NCBI GenBank assembly: GCA_014360655.1 | Contig: JACIXC010000003.1 | Span: 62,001-126,000 of the forward strand | Source: Actinomycetota bacterium | GTDB lineage: Bacteria; Actinomycetota; Geothermincolia; Geothermincolales; RBG-13-55-18 | Length of the DNA: 64,000 nt | Reading direction: 5' to 3' | Shown here: positions 35,002 through 44,485 of the stretch, piece by piece | Layout of the letters: each line of letters opens with the position of its first letter | Position numbering within the stretch: the stretch's first letter is position 1 | Made by a program: the position numbers and the translations under genes | Notes under the pieces: model-generated | The model's database searches: none | The model's input: the letters and a program-made list of their open reading frames with translations, nothing else | What the model was told of the DNA's origin: nothing

Positions 35002-37320
35002 TCAGGATGTGCCCTGCCGCCCGCCGGGAGGCGGCGCCAGGTCCTCCTCGAGCAGGCGCAGGATCAAAAGCGCCGCCCGCTTGTCCAGGGGCTCGTTACC
35101 GCTCCCGCACTTGGGAGACTGGATGCACGAGGGGCAGCCTTCCCGGCAGGGACAACCCTCCACCATCTCCCGCGTCGCCTTCAGGTGCGACGCCACCAGG
35201 TCGAAACCCCGCGCCGCGATGCCCACGCCCCCGGGGTAGGCGTCGTAGATGAAGACGGTGGCACGACCCGTGTCCCCGTGCAGGGCGGTTGACATGCCCC
35301 CGATGTCCCAGCGGTCGCACATGGCGAAGAGGGGGAGCATGGCTATGGCGGCGTGCTCCAGCGCGTGCAGCCCCCCGGCGAGAGCGTACTCGTCAAGGTC
35401 CAGGTGAGCGAGGCGCTCCGCCGGTATGGTGTACCACAGGGCGCGGGTGAGCAGCGTCTGGGTGGGGAGGTCGAGCCCCAGGGTCTCCAGGATCTCGTGG
35501 GTGAGAAGGCGGCGTTTCTGGTAGGCGTAGACCTTGGTCGAGACCTCCACCTCGCCGTAGTGCAGCCCGCACGAGCGCTGCGAGGCGATGCTCCTTCTCT
35601 CTTCCGCGAGCACCATCACGTCGGTGTTGTCCATGGGATTGGTATAAAAATCCAGGTCCGCGTTCACCACCAGTGCCACCATGCGCTCCAGGTCCAGCTC
35701 CTCCACCAGGTAGGAATCCCCCTGGTGGAGGTAGACCGCGCCGGGATGCACGTGGAAGAAGCAGGAGGCTTCCTCCACCGTGCCCACCAGGCTCCCCGTG
35801 TCCCTCTCCACGATGCTGATGAGCGACCCGGAGGCGGAACGCAGGTTGATGTCCTGCGCCGGCGAGGCGCCCCCCGCGTAAAACCATGACCGCGCCTTGC
35901 GCCGCAACCTCTCTCCCGCGGCGAGGGACTCCACCGCGTCCCGCATGCCGGGGCCGAAGTACTCCTCGTCTTCCTCGCGCAACGGGAGCTCGTAGGCCGC
36001 GCACGCCAGGTGCGCCTCCAGAATGCGCGGGTTCTCCAGGTCGACCACCGCCTCCTCGCAGGGACTCCCGAAGAGGAAATCCGGATGGCGCACCAGGTAC
36101 TGGTCGAGGGGGTCGTCCGCGGCGACCAGCACCGCCAGCGACTCCCCCTGGCGGCGTCCCGCCCTTCCAGCCTGCTGCCAGGTGCTGGCGATGGTCCCCG
36201 GGTACCCGTTCATGATGCAGGCCTCCAGCTCGCCGATGTCCACGCCCAGCTCCAGCGCGTTGGTGGTGGAGACCGCCAGGAGCTCCCCCGAGAATAGCCT
36301 CCTCTCTATCTCCCTCCGCTGCCGTGGCAGGTAACCCCCGCGATAGGATGCCACCTTCTCCGCCAGTTCCCGCTCGTCCGCGCCCAGCAGCCGCTGCACG
36401 TACCCGTAGACCAGCTCCGCCGCCTTGCGGGAACGGCAGAAGGCGATGGTGCGCACGCCCAGGCGCAGGAGGCGGGCCATGAGCTCGGCCGTTTCCAGGT
36501 TGGAGGAGCGGTGTATCTCCCCACCCTCCCTGCTCAGGATGTCGGGGGGATTCCAGAGGGCGAAGACCTTCCTGCCCCGTGGCGAGGAATCGTCCTCCAC
36601 CGCTTCCACCTCCACCCCCGCGAGCCGCGTGGCGTGCTCCGCGGGGTTGGCGATGGTGGCGCTGGCGAAGATGAAGGTGGGCCGGGCCCCGTAGTGTGCC
36701 GCCACGCGCCGCAGCCTGCGCATCACCAGGGCCACGTGGGAACCGAACACGCCGCGCGCCACGTGCGCCTCGTCCAGCACCACGAATCGCAGGCAGCGGA
36801 AGAACCCTCCCCAGAGGCGGTGGTTGGGAAGGATGCCGTAATGGAGCATGTCCGGGTTGGTGAGCACCACCTGCGCCTCGCGGCGTATCCAGCCCCGCAG
36901 CTCGGAGGGGGTATCCCCGTCGTAGGTGGCCGAGACCACTCCTCCTCCGTGCAGTTCCTTGAGGCTGCGCAACTGGTCCTGCGCCAGCGCCTTGGTGGGA
37001 AAGACGTACAGGGCCCTCGAGGAAGGATTTTCCAGTAATTCCCCGTAGACCGGTAAGTGATAGCAGAGGCTCTTTCCGCTGGCGGTGCCGGTGGCGATGA
37101 TCACGTGCCGCCCCTCCTCCACCAGGCGCAGGGCGCGCGCCTGGTGGCGGTAGAGCCCGCGGATGCCCATGCCCCGAAGGGTCTCCGCCAGTTCCGGATG
37201 CAGGTGCGGGGGCAGGTCCACCATCTGTGCGTCCCGGGCGGGGATGACCTCGAGGTGGGTCGTGCGGCGCGCTTCACCGAATCCCTCGCTTATCTCCCGC
37301 AGGACTTCCTCAAAACCCAT
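35002..37320 (-). CDS. DEAD/DEAH helicase with DUF1998 domain (MrfA/YprA type)
   Basis: Superfamily 2 helicase of 772 aa. The motor has a Q-like region LYRHQARALRL, Walker A ATGTASGKS, PTKALAQDQ, DEAH (VVLDEAHV), SATIANP and motif VI QQAGRAGR. The C-terminal DUF1998 region carries the metal-binding cysteines CPCREGCPSCIQSPKCG. This architecture is that of MrfA, a 3'-5' helicase for mitomycin-type DNA damage in Bacillus. The ATG at 37320 has GAAGGTG about nine bases upstream. It is monocistronic, with the efflux adaptor gene upstream on the same strand. Confidence 0.87.
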   Translation of the reverse strand: MGFEEVLREISEGFGEARRTTHLEVIPARDAQMVDLPPHLHPELAETLRGMGIRGLYRHQARALRLVEEGRHVIIATGTASGKSLCYHLPVYGELLENPSSRALYVFPTKALAQDQLRSLKELHGGGVVSATYDGDTPSELRGWIRREAQVVLTNPDMLHYGILPNHRLWGGFFRCLRFVVLDEAHVARGVFGSHVALVMRRLRRVAAHYGARPTFIFASATIANPAEHATRLAGVEVEAVEDDSSPRGRKVFALWNPPDILSREGGEIHRSSNLETAELMARLLRLGVRTIAFCRSRKAAELVYGYVQRLLGADERELAEKVASYRGGYLPRQRREIERRLFSGELLAVSTTNALELGVDIGELEACIMNGYPGTIASTWQQAGRAGRRQGESLAVLVAADDPLDQYLVRHPDFLFGSPCEEAVVDLENPRILEAHLACAAYELPLREEDEEYFGPGMRDAVESLAAGERLRRKARSWFYAGGASPAQDINLRSASGSLISIVERDTGSLVGTVEEASCFFHVHPGAVYLHQGDSYLVEELDLERMVALVVNADLDFYTNPMDNTDVMVLAEERRSIASQRSCGLHYGEVEVSTKVYAYQKRRLLTHEILETLGLDLPTQTLLTRALWYTIPAERLAHLDLDEYALAGGLHALEHAAIAMLPLFAMCDRWDIGGMSTALHGDTGRATVFIYDAYPGGVGIAARGFDLVASHLKATREMVEGCPCREGCPSCIQSPKCGSGNEPLDKRAALLILRLLEEDLAPPPGGRQGTS

Positions 37321-37418
37321 GCATGAAACACCTTCGTTGCGGGTCTTTACCATGACGCAGGGGTGCCCCGGTGCCGCCGCGGGGCCTTCCCGGGGCCGTT
37401 CCGGACCCGTGACGCGGG

Positions 37419-38789
37419 CTACTCCAGCTTCTGTCCTTCCTTTACCTTGCCCACCCCCTCTATCACCACCCGCTCGCCCTCCACGAGACCGGATACCACC
37501 TCCACCCACTCCTCGCTCTTCTCCCCCGTTTTCACCTCGCGCCTCCGCGCCCTGCCCTCTTCCACCACGTAGACATAGCTCGCGCCGTCCTCCTGGAGGA
37601 CGGCGGTGACGGGGAGCGAGATGATCCTTTCCCTGCTGAGCACCTTGATATCCACGGTGGCGTTGTAACCGACCCGCAGGGGCACCTCGGCGCGGTCGAG
37701 CTGGACGACCACCGGGAAGACGGTGGTGCCCGCCGAGCCCTGCTCGGCCTTGATGCCCACCTGCACCACCCTGCCCGTGAACACGGCGTCGGGGTAGGCG
37801 TCGAGATAGACCTCCACCTCCTGGCCCGCCTGGACGCGCGGTATGTCCGCTTCCTCCACCTGCGCCCTCACCTGCATGTCCTGGAGATCCAGTATCTGGA
37901 AAACAGGCCGGCCGGCGGCGATCCTGCTGCCCGCCTTGAGCTCCCCGCCTCCCGTGGTGCCTCCCAGCAGGGCGCCCATGTCCCCGCCCAACATCCCTCC
38001 CAGTGCCCCCATGCTGGAGACCAGGGACGTGAGTCCGCCCAGCATGCCGGAGAGGTCGGCGGAAAGGGCGCCCGAGGGGGGCATGAAGAGCACGTATCCG
38101 GACACGGGAGCGGTGATGTAGGGATTCTTCAGCGCCTCCTCGGCCCGCCTGTACTGGTAGCCGGTCGCCTCCATCACCGCCTCTTTCGCCGCCTGCGCGG
38201 TTGAGGGATATCCCGGGTAGGAGACGGCGGGCGGGGCGGGGCGGGCGGCCATGGCCCGCAGGTAATCCTGTCTCTGCTCCGCGAGCAGCGACTTGATGAA
38301 CTCCTGCTGCTCCGGGGGGAGAAAGGGCACGAGGACGGGCGCCAGGTCATACAGGTTGAGCACCGCCATGTCCACCTGTTCGCGCATCTCGAGGTAGGCC
38401 CGGGAGGCGTATTCCACCCCCTGGTAAACGGCCTGCATGCCCGCGAACTGGCTCTGCGTTACGTCCCAGGCGCCGGCGCCCATATAGTACATGGCCTTGG
38501 CCTTGGCAGCCAGCTCCGCGAGACCTTCCCTGTCCAGCGAGGCGAGGACGTCCCCCGCGCAAACGTAATCGCCCTCCTTCACGCGCAGCTCGGCGATGAC
38601 GGCGTCCACGGGAAAGACGACGTCAACGGGACTCGCCGCCTCCACCGTGCCCACCGCCGTGACCACCTTGCTCACGTCGCCCCTGCCGACCTCGGCGACT
38701 TTCACCCCTTCCGGGAGCCCGCCGAAACATCCGCTTATGAGCAGCAGGAGAAACACGGCCGACCATATCCGGATCCTCTTCATGCGCAT
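37419..38789 (-). CDS. HlyD/MacA-type efflux adaptor lipoprotein
   Basis: Membrane-fusion-type adaptor of 456 aa, lipid-anchored through LLISGC. The lipoyl-like halves are VVTAVGTVEAASPVDVVFPV and NPYITAPVSGYVLF, separated by a helical hairpin (about 95-225). An unusual Gly/Met/Leu-rich insertion (SADLSGMLGGLTSLVSS then GALGGMLGGDMG) sits in the second lipoyl half. Beta-barrel and membrane-proximal domains follow (QVEVYLDAYPDAVFTGRV, AVLQEDGASYVYVVEEG). Such adaptors normally work with an ABC exporter (MacB type), but none is adjacent. ATG at 38789 with AAGAGG upstream. Confidence 0.8.
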   Translation of the reverse strand: MRMKRIRIWSAVFLLLLISGCFGGLPEGVKVAEVGRGDVSKVVTAVGTVEAASPVDVVFPVDAVIAELRVKEGDYVCAGDVLASLDREGLAELAAKAKAMYYMGAGAWDVTQSQFAGMQAVYQGVEYASRAYLEMREQVDMAVLNLYDLAPVLVPFLPPEQQEFIKSLLAEQRQDYLRAMAARPAPPAVSYPGYPSTAQAAKEAVMEATGYQYRRAEEALKNPYITAPVSGYVLFMPPSGALSADLSGMLGGLTSLVSSMGALGGMLGGDMGALLGGTTGGGELKAGSRIAAGRPVFQILDLQDMQVRAQVEEADIPRVQAGQEVEVYLDAYPDAVFTGRVVQVGIKAEQGSAGTTVFPVVVQLDRAEVPLRVGYNATVDIKVLSRERIISLPVTAVLQEDGASYVYVVEEGRARRREVKTGEKSEEWVEVVSGLVEGERVVIEGVGKVKEGQKLE

Positions 38790-39000
38790 CCCACCCTCTT
38801 CCGCGCAATCCCTCGGCAGTCCTCCTCGGGGCGGCTCCCGGGGCGGCACCGACCGACACGGGCGCCGCGAAGTGGCGGCGGCCCGGCATGCCGCCGCGCG
38901 CTCATACCGCCCCTCGTTCGACATTCCTCCTCATGCGTTCCCGTCTTTTCTCGAGCGACGACAAGGGCGGGGCCTCACGGGGAGCGCGGCGCCCGCCGCC

Positions 39001-40893
39001 TCAGGTGCAAGTATAAACGAGGGAGATGACACGGGCAGCGGCACCCGCTGGGCGGCCTCCCATGGCGGCCTCCGAGATGAAGATGTTCCAGTTGTAGCAG
39101 GCGGCGCAGAAGAAGGCCGCCCCCAGCGCGAGCCCCAGGAAGACGATGAAAGTGAAGAGCCTTCCCCATCCCCGTGGAGGGGCAAGGAAGCCGGCCAGGA
39201 CCAGCAACAGCGCCGCGGCCGCCATCATCCACACTGGCGGACCCAGCCCGGGGGTCTCCCCGCTCCCGAAGAAAACCCTTCCCAGCCCTGCCGCGGGCTC
39301 TATCTCCACCCCCATCTGCCTCAGCGGGAGGATCGCCTGGAATACCACGTAAGCGAGGGGGAGCAGGAGCAGGCAGCCCGCCAGCATGAACATGGGCCCC
39401 CTTCCCATGCGCAGGGCCAGGAAGAGCAGGGTAAGCGCCAGGGCGAGGGCGACCACCAGGCCCACGGTGAGGAACTCCGTCCCCCCGTAGGGGAGCAGGC
39501 CCGGCCCTCCCAGGAGGTCCAGCCTCCCCCGGAGGTAGGAACCCTGGTGGGAGAACATGCCGATGTCCAAACCCCTCTTATAGGAAAAACCTTCCAGAAA
39601 CAGCGGCAGGACGAGGCAGGCGGCCAGTGCCGCCGCGGCCAGCAACGCCAGCGCGTCCGCCGCCCCGAAGCTCCTCTCTCCCCGCGCCTTCCCGGCCCGC
39701 GCCGCCGGTGCATAAGGATAGGCTTCCACGCCGGCCGCGGCGGTCCCCGGTGCCGGGACCCCGGTCGTTGCGACCCCGGGCGGAGCGGCTTCCGCCTGCG
39801 CCGGCATGGCCATGGTCCTCTGCTGCGCCGCCTGGGAGGCGCGGGCCCTCGCCGAGGCGGGCTGGCGCAGCGACGCCTGCGGGAGCGGGCTGCCGCACTC
39901 CTGGCAGAAGCTGTTCAGCTCGGGATTCGGGGCGTAGCACTCGGGGCATATCACCCTGCTCGCACGACGCACCTCGGACCTTTCCACGGACTGCATGGCC
40001 TGCGTCCTGTCCGCTTCCGCGGCTGCGGCATCCACGGCTTCCGGCTCCGGCGGCGGCTCTGCCGGGTAAGCGGCGTGGTCCACCTCCGGAGGAAGGTAGA
40101 TACCGGTGCCGGCGCTCCCTCCTCCCACCACTCCCTTCCCTGCGCCAGGGACGGGTTCTCCTCCGCCAACGGGTGTCCGGGGCACGGCTTCCACCGGGGC
40201 CGCCCGCCCGCCTTCCCCGCCGGAAGGGGGCGCGGGTGGCGCGACCGGCGCCTCTTCTGCCTCGATCCCTCCCGTCCCGGAAACGGGGACGGCCACGGTT
40301 GGGCCCTCGAAAGATGCGGGAGCATGCTCTGGCGTTTGGGACGGGGGCGGCGGCAGAGTGCCGGGTGCGGGAGCCGTCCCGCCGATACCGGGCGTTGCCG
40401 TTCCGGAGGGGGGCACTCCTCGCGCTTCGGCGGCGCCCGGCGGGACCCCGGCCGGCGTTGGGGCGTATCCGCCGAAAACAAACCCCCCGGGCGACACGAC
40501 CCGCCCCTCCTCCCCCGGGGCCTCGCCCGCGCTCCCGCTCCCCTCCGCGGGCGGTACGGCGCCGACGGCGGTCCCCGCCCCCTCCTCCCGGGAAGCCCGC
40601 GGCGGCGGGGCGGGCTGCGGAGGCGGGGAAGCCTCGGGCGGAAGGGGCTGTCCCGACGGCGCGGGTGCCGTCATTTCGGGAGCGCCGGACGTCGCGGCCG
40701 GGGTCGGGGGCGCCGGCTCCACGGACGCATGCGGCCGCGGCTGCGCGGCTCCCGCCCGCTTCACGCCGGTCCCCTCTCCCTGCGGCCTCCCTCGCTCCAC
40801 CTGGGCGAAGGGGGCCTCCGGCAGCGGGGACCCGCATGCCATGCAGAAAGCCGCGTCGGGCTTGTTCTCGCTTCCGCAAGAGGGACAATCCAT
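39001..40893 (-). CDS. Membrane protein with two zinc ribbons and a proline-rich linker
   Basis: Protein of 630 aa. It opens with a zinc ribbon (CPSCGSENKPDAAFCMACG, residues 3-21). A long Pro/Ala/Gly-rich disordered region follows, then a second ribbon (CPECYAPNPELNSFCQECG) and about six membrane helices (ALALLAAAALAACLVLPLFL, VGLVVALALALTLLFLAL, MFMLAGCLLLLPLAYVVF and others). Zinc-ribbon-plus-membrane proteins of this kind are common in Actinobacteria and of unknown function. The two CPBP proteases on its right share the N-terminal zinc motif and linker style. Confidence 0.75.
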   Translation of the reverse strand: MDCPSCGSENKPDAAFCMACGSPLPEAPFAQVERGRPQGEGTGVKRAGAAQPRPHASVEPAPPTPAATSGAPEMTAPAPSGQPLPPEASPPPQPAPPPRASREEGAGTAVGAVPPAEGSGSAGEAPGEEGRVVSPGGFVFGGYAPTPAGVPPGAAEARGVPPSGTATPGIGGTAPAPGTLPPPPSQTPEHAPASFEGPTVAVPVSGTGGIEAEEAPVAPPAPPSGGEGGRAAPVEAVPRTPVGGGEPVPGAGKGVVGGGSAGTGIYLPPEVDHAAYPAEPPPEPEAVDAAAAEADRTQAMQSVERSEVRRASRVICPECYAPNPELNSFCQECGSPLPQASLRQPASARARASQAAQQRTMAMPAQAEAAPPGVATTGVPAPGTAAAGVEAYPYAPAARAGKARGERSFGAADALALLAAAALAACLVLPLFLEGFSYKRGLDIGMFSHQGSYLRGRLDLLGGPGLLPYGGTEFLTVGLVVALALALTLLFLALRMGRGPMFMLAGCLLLLPLAYVVFQAILPLRQMGVEIEPAAGLGRVFFGSGETPGLGPPVWMMAAAALLLVLAGFLAPPRGWGRLFTFIVFLGLALGAAFFCAACYNWNIFISEAAMGGRPAGAAARVISLVYTCT

Positions 40894-41073
40894 AACGGTG
40901 TAGACCTTCCGGGGCGTACCTTTCCCGTGCCGTCGCTATACCGCTTTTCTATCTAAGGTTCTTCTTTCCTCATCATAATCCCTTCGCGGTGATTTGTTAA
41001 CGGCGCCGCGCGCCCACGTACATCGGCGTTCAGGCCAGTGTTCATGCGGGTTTCCGGCCCGTCGTCCACGGCG

Positions 41074-42030
41074 TCACGAGCTCCACATGACGGCAAGGGG
41101 CAGGAAGAAAGCCACGAAGTTGTTCAGCGCGTGCGCGGTCACCGAAGACCAGAGGTTGTCGGTGTACTCGTAGAGGAGGCAGAAGAGCGCCCCCGACAGG
41201 GTCCTTCCCAGGAGCCCGTAAAGGCTGAAATGGACCGCCGAGAATATGAACCCGTTGAGGAAGACCGCCGCCCACACCCCCAGGCGATCGCGCATCGCCG
41301 GGTAGAGGTAACCGCGGAAGAAAAGCTCCTCGCACAGCGGCGCGGCGACGACGATGATGACGCCGGCCAGGATAAGGTCGCCGCCCGTCAGCCCTCTCGC
41401 GTTCACGTCGAAGAACCCCTTAAGCCATTCCTCCAACCATCCCAGGCGGTTGAAGAGGCCGTTGGACAGGAAGGCGCACGCGGCGCCGATCCAGAAGGCC
41501 AGGGAGCCGCAGATTACGCCGAGCCCCAGGCTCGCCGGCAGGTTACCCGCGTGCACGCCCATTTCCTGCCAGAAGTCACCATGGCGGGAGACGACCATGT
41601 AGGCGAACCCCAGGGTGGTGGAGTAAAGGAGGAGGGAGATGAAGAGCTGCGCCAGGCCCACCGACACCTCCCCGCCCTGCCTCATCATGTAGGTCATGAG
41701 GCCGCTCAGCGCGAAGGGGACGGGGAGGAAGGCGAGCCCGGGCCAGAGCCGCCACGGCGTCACGAGCTGGCGGGGCGCGGCCGCATGCCTGCCGTAAGCG
41801 GCGCCCCGCAAGGCCGCCTCGCCCCTTCTTTCCAGCATGCCGCGGAAGCACGTCTCGCAGAAGCGCCTGCCGCCCGCCTCCCGCTGGCATCCCGAGCAGA
41901 TGAGGGAGCCGCACCTGCTGCAGCGGGTAACGGCCCTCACGCCGGGATGAAAGGCGCAGGAGGCGACCACCTTGGCCGCCACCGGCCCGCCCTGACCGCT
42001 CGGCGTCTCCCCCCGTCCTCCGCCCTGCAA
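41074..42030 (-). CDS. CPBP family intramembrane metalloprotease with N-terminal zinc finger
   Basis: Protein of 318 aa. The N-terminus has a B-box-like finger (CAFHPGVRAVTRCSRCGSLI, CSGCQREAGGRRFCETC). Several membrane helices follow, with the CPBP/Abi motifs EELFFRG (Glu-Glu pair), FSAVHF and HALNN, which form the putative metal site of this Rce1-like family. Substrates may be prenylated or membrane proteins; none is known. The start at ATG 42030 lies in a GC-rich leader with GGAG nearby. The protein is similar in design to the neighbour at 42254. Confidence 0.83.
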   Translation of the reverse strand: MQGGGRGETPSGQGGPVAAKVVASCAFHPGVRAVTRCSRCGSLICSGCQREAGGRRFCETCFRGMLERRGEAALRGAAYGRHAAAPRQLVTPWRLWPGLAFLPVPFALSGLMTYMMRQGGEVSVGLAQLFISLLLYSTTLGFAYMVVSRHGDFWQEMGVHAGNLPASLGLGVICGSLAFWIGAACAFLSNGLFNRLGWLEEWLKGFFDVNARGLTGGDLILAGVIIVVAAPLCEELFFRGYLYPAMRDRLGVWAAVFLNGFIFSAVHFSLYGLLGRTLSGALFCLLYEYTDNLWSSVTAHALNNFVAFFLPLAVMWSS

Positions 42031-42253
42031 CGGCTCCTCCCCTTCTCTCGGCCCTGAGCGGGGGACCCGGTCCCTTCCGCCCCTCCGCGGCCCCTTCCGG
42101 TTCGCATCCCGGCTCCTATCGGCCCGCCTCCCGGCTCATCCCGGCCCGCATACGTATCTCGTCCGTACTACCGTCCCCGGTGGCCGGCCCGACGCCAGAG
42201 AATATATCGGCAACGTCGCGCCCTTACCTGTATACGGGCGGGTACAGGGGAAC

Positions 42254-43441
42254 TCACCACCCGGCGAGGAGGGAGATGAGGATCACGGAGAGGTTGTAGA
42301 GGGAATGGGCGGCCATGGGCGCAAGCAGGGAGTCCGACTTCTCGTAGAGGTAGGCCAGCACTATGCCCACCAGCACCAGGGAGAGCATGAAAAGGGGCTG
42401 GAAATGGAGCGCCCCGAAGATGAGGCCGTTGAGGAAGATCGCCAGCCGCGGCCCTATGCGCCTGCGCAGCGCGGGGTAGAAAAGCCCCCGGAAGAGGATC
42501 TCCTCGAAAACGGGGGCCAGGAGCACCACCACGGCGATCACCAGTGCCACCTGGGCCCCTCCCATCTCCTGCAGCCGTTCCGTCTGTTCCGCCACCGGCC
42601 CCCTTCCCGCTATCAGGTAGAAGATGAGGTATATGGCGAAATACGCCCCGTAGCTGAAGGTCATGGCGGTGGCGCTACCCGCCACGCCGTAGAGCGCCGT
42701 CCTCGCCGGCCTGCCCAAACGCAACCCCATCTCATCCCTGCCGCGGCCGTGGCGCCGCGGGATGTACCAGCAGCTCAACGCTATCAGAGGACAGAAGAAG
42801 AGCGCGTAGGAAATGTAGCTGTAGAAAAGCGGGTTCTCCGTGGTGATGAGGAGGATCACGCTGAGCACGTTGTAAAGGCCGAAGATGGCCACCAGGGCGA
42901 CGGCAACCTCGGCGAGACTCCAGTCCGCCCTCCACCACCTCTTCTCCCTCTCGTCGGCCGGCTCGGGCGGCTGCAGCGAGGGCCTCGGAGCCGGGTAGGC
43001 CGCGGGGTACGCCGGGTAGGGGTATGGCCCCGTGCCCGGATAGGGCGGCGGGTATGAAGGCGGGTGGGGCGGAGGATAGGGCGGAGGGGGATAAACCGCT
43101 TGCGGCGGGTGGGGCGGCGCGTACGAGGGCCGGGAAGAAGGGTAGGGGCCCGAGTGGGGTGGTTGGTACACGGGGTAAGGGTGAGGCGCCGTTCCCGGGT
43201 GAATTCCCGGGTGTGCGTAAGGCGCCGTTCCCGGGTGGACGGGCGGCGGGGCCGTCTGCCTCAGGTGGCAGTAAGGGCACCTGTGAACGAGGCCCTCGCC
43301 CCGCTCGCACGCCCCGCAGATGGCCCTCCCGCAGTAGATGCAGAAGGCCGCCGCCTCGCGGTCCGGGTGGAAGAAGCAACCCGGCATACCTGCCCCGCCT
43401 GCGCCGCTCGCGCCGCCGACCCCTTCGTCCCTTTCCGTCAT
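42254..43441 (-). CDS. CPBP family intramembrane metalloprotease with zinc finger and Pro-rich linker
   Basis: Protein of 395 aa. A zinc finger of the form CFFHPDREAAAFCIYCGRAI, CGACERGEGLVHRCPYC is followed by a Pro/His/Tyr-rich linker (about 65-165, with repeated HPGTAPY and YPPPYP units). Then come about seven membrane helices with EEILFRG, FGALHF and HSLYN. Its ATG follows the asd stop codon directly, with GGAG six bases upstream, so it is the last gene of the lysC-asd transcript. The linker is low complexity and may bind partners or the wall. Confidence 0.83.
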   Translation of the reverse strand: MTERDEGVGGASGAGGAGMPGCFFHPDREAAAFCIYCGRAICGACERGEGLVHRCPYCHLRQTAPPPVHPGTAPYAHPGIHPGTAPHPYPVYQPPHSGPYPSSRPSYAPPHPPQAVYPPPPYPPPHPPSYPPPYPGTGPYPYPAYPAAYPAPRPSLQPPEPADEREKRWWRADWSLAEVAVALVAIFGLYNVLSVILLITTENPLFYSYISYALFFCPLIALSCWYIPRRHGRGRDEMGLRLGRPARTALYGVAGSATAMTFSYGAYFAIYLIFYLIAGRGPVAEQTERLQEMGGAQVALVIAVVVLLAPVFEEILFRGLFYPALRRRIGPRLAIFLNGLIFGALHFQPLFMLSLVLVGIVLAYLYEKSDSLLAPMAAHSLYNLSVILISLLAGW

Positions 43442-44449
43442 TCAATTCTCCAGGACGAGTTCGGCGATCTGCACGGCGTTGAGGGCGGCCCCCTTGCGTA
43501 TGTTGTCGCACACCACCCACATGTTCAGCGCACGCGGGCAGGAGGTGTCCTCGCGGATACGCCCCACGTAGCAGGCGTCTTTCCCAGCGGCCTCCAGGGC
43601 CAGGGGATAAAGGGCGTTCTCCGGGTCATCCACCACCTCGACGCCCGGCGCGTCGGAGAGTATGCGCCTGGCCTCTGCGGGGTCTATGGCCTCCGCGAAC
43701 TCCGCGTTTATCGACTCGGAATGGCCGATGAACACGGGCACGCGCACGGCGGTGGCGCAGACCGGCAGATCGGGGATCCCCATTATCTTCCTGGTCTCGT
43801 TCACCATCTTCAATTCCTCCTTGGTGTGGCCCCCGGGAAAGAACGCGTCTATGTGCGGTATGCAGTTGAAGGCGATGGGGTGCGGGTACACCCGCGGCAC
43901 CGCCTCCCTCTCCCGCAGGACCTCGGCGGTCTGATCCCGCAGCTCCTCCACGGCATCCTTGCCCGTGCCGGAAACGGACTGGTAGGTGGAGGCGATCACC
44001 CGCCGCAGTGGCGAGCGGTCGTGCAGGGGCTTGAGCACCAGCACCATCTGGATGGTCGAGCAGTTGGGGTTGGCGATGATGCCGCGGTGACGGAAGGCGT
44101 CGTCCGGGTTCACCTCGGGTACCACCAGGGGCACGTCCTCATCCATGCGGAAGGCGCTGCTGTTGTCCACCACCAGCGCGCCCGCCTCCGCCGCCAGCGG
44201 CGCGAAGCGGAGGGCGATGTCCGCGCCCGCCGAGAAGAGGGCCAGGTCCACGCCGCGGAAGGAATTCTCGTCGAGCACCCGCACCTCCACTTCCTCCCCG
44301 CGGAAGGGCAGCCTCCTGCCCCGCGACCTCTCGGAGGCCAACAGGCGCAGGTCGCTCACGGGGAAATCCCTTTCCTCCAGGATCTCCCGCATGCTCATGC
44401 CCACCATGCCGGTGGCGCCCACAACCGCCACGCGATATTCCCGGCTCAT
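43442..44449 (-). CDS. asd: Aspartate-semialdehyde dehydrogenase
   Basis: Reduces aspartyl phosphate to the semialdehyde in the lysine, threonine, methionine and diaminopimelate pathways (335 aa). NADP motif VVGATGMVG, nucleophile Cys in ANPNCSTIQ, GTGKDAVEEL, FNCIPHIDAF, and the catalytic His region VPVFIGHSESI are all present. It lies 36 bases after lysC and directly before a CPBP protease gene on the same strand. Confidence 0.96.
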   Translation of the reverse strand: MSREYRVAVVGATGMVGMSMREILEERDFPVSDLRLLASERSRGRRLPFRGEEVEVRVLDENSFRGVDLALFSAGADIALRFAPLAAEAGALVVDNSSAFRMDEDVPLVVPEVNPDDAFRHRGIIANPNCSTIQMVLVLKPLHDRSPLRRVIASTYQSVSGTGKDAVEELRDQTAEVLREREAVPRVYPHPIAFNCIPHIDAFFPGGHTKEELKMVNETRKIMGIPDLPVCATAVRVPVFIGHSESINAEFAEAIDPAEARRILSDAPGVEVVDDPENALYPLALEAAGKDACYVGRIREDTSCPRALNMWVVCDNIRKGAALNAVQIAELVLEN

Positions 44450-44485
44450 GCCCTTCTCCTCGCCTTCATAAGCCTTCCCTGCCCT

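Noticed and set aside
38596-40956. 786-codon plus-strand frame opposite the zinc-ribbon protein
   Set aside because: Antisense frame created by high GC content; the minus-strand product has clear zinc ribbons and membrane helices.
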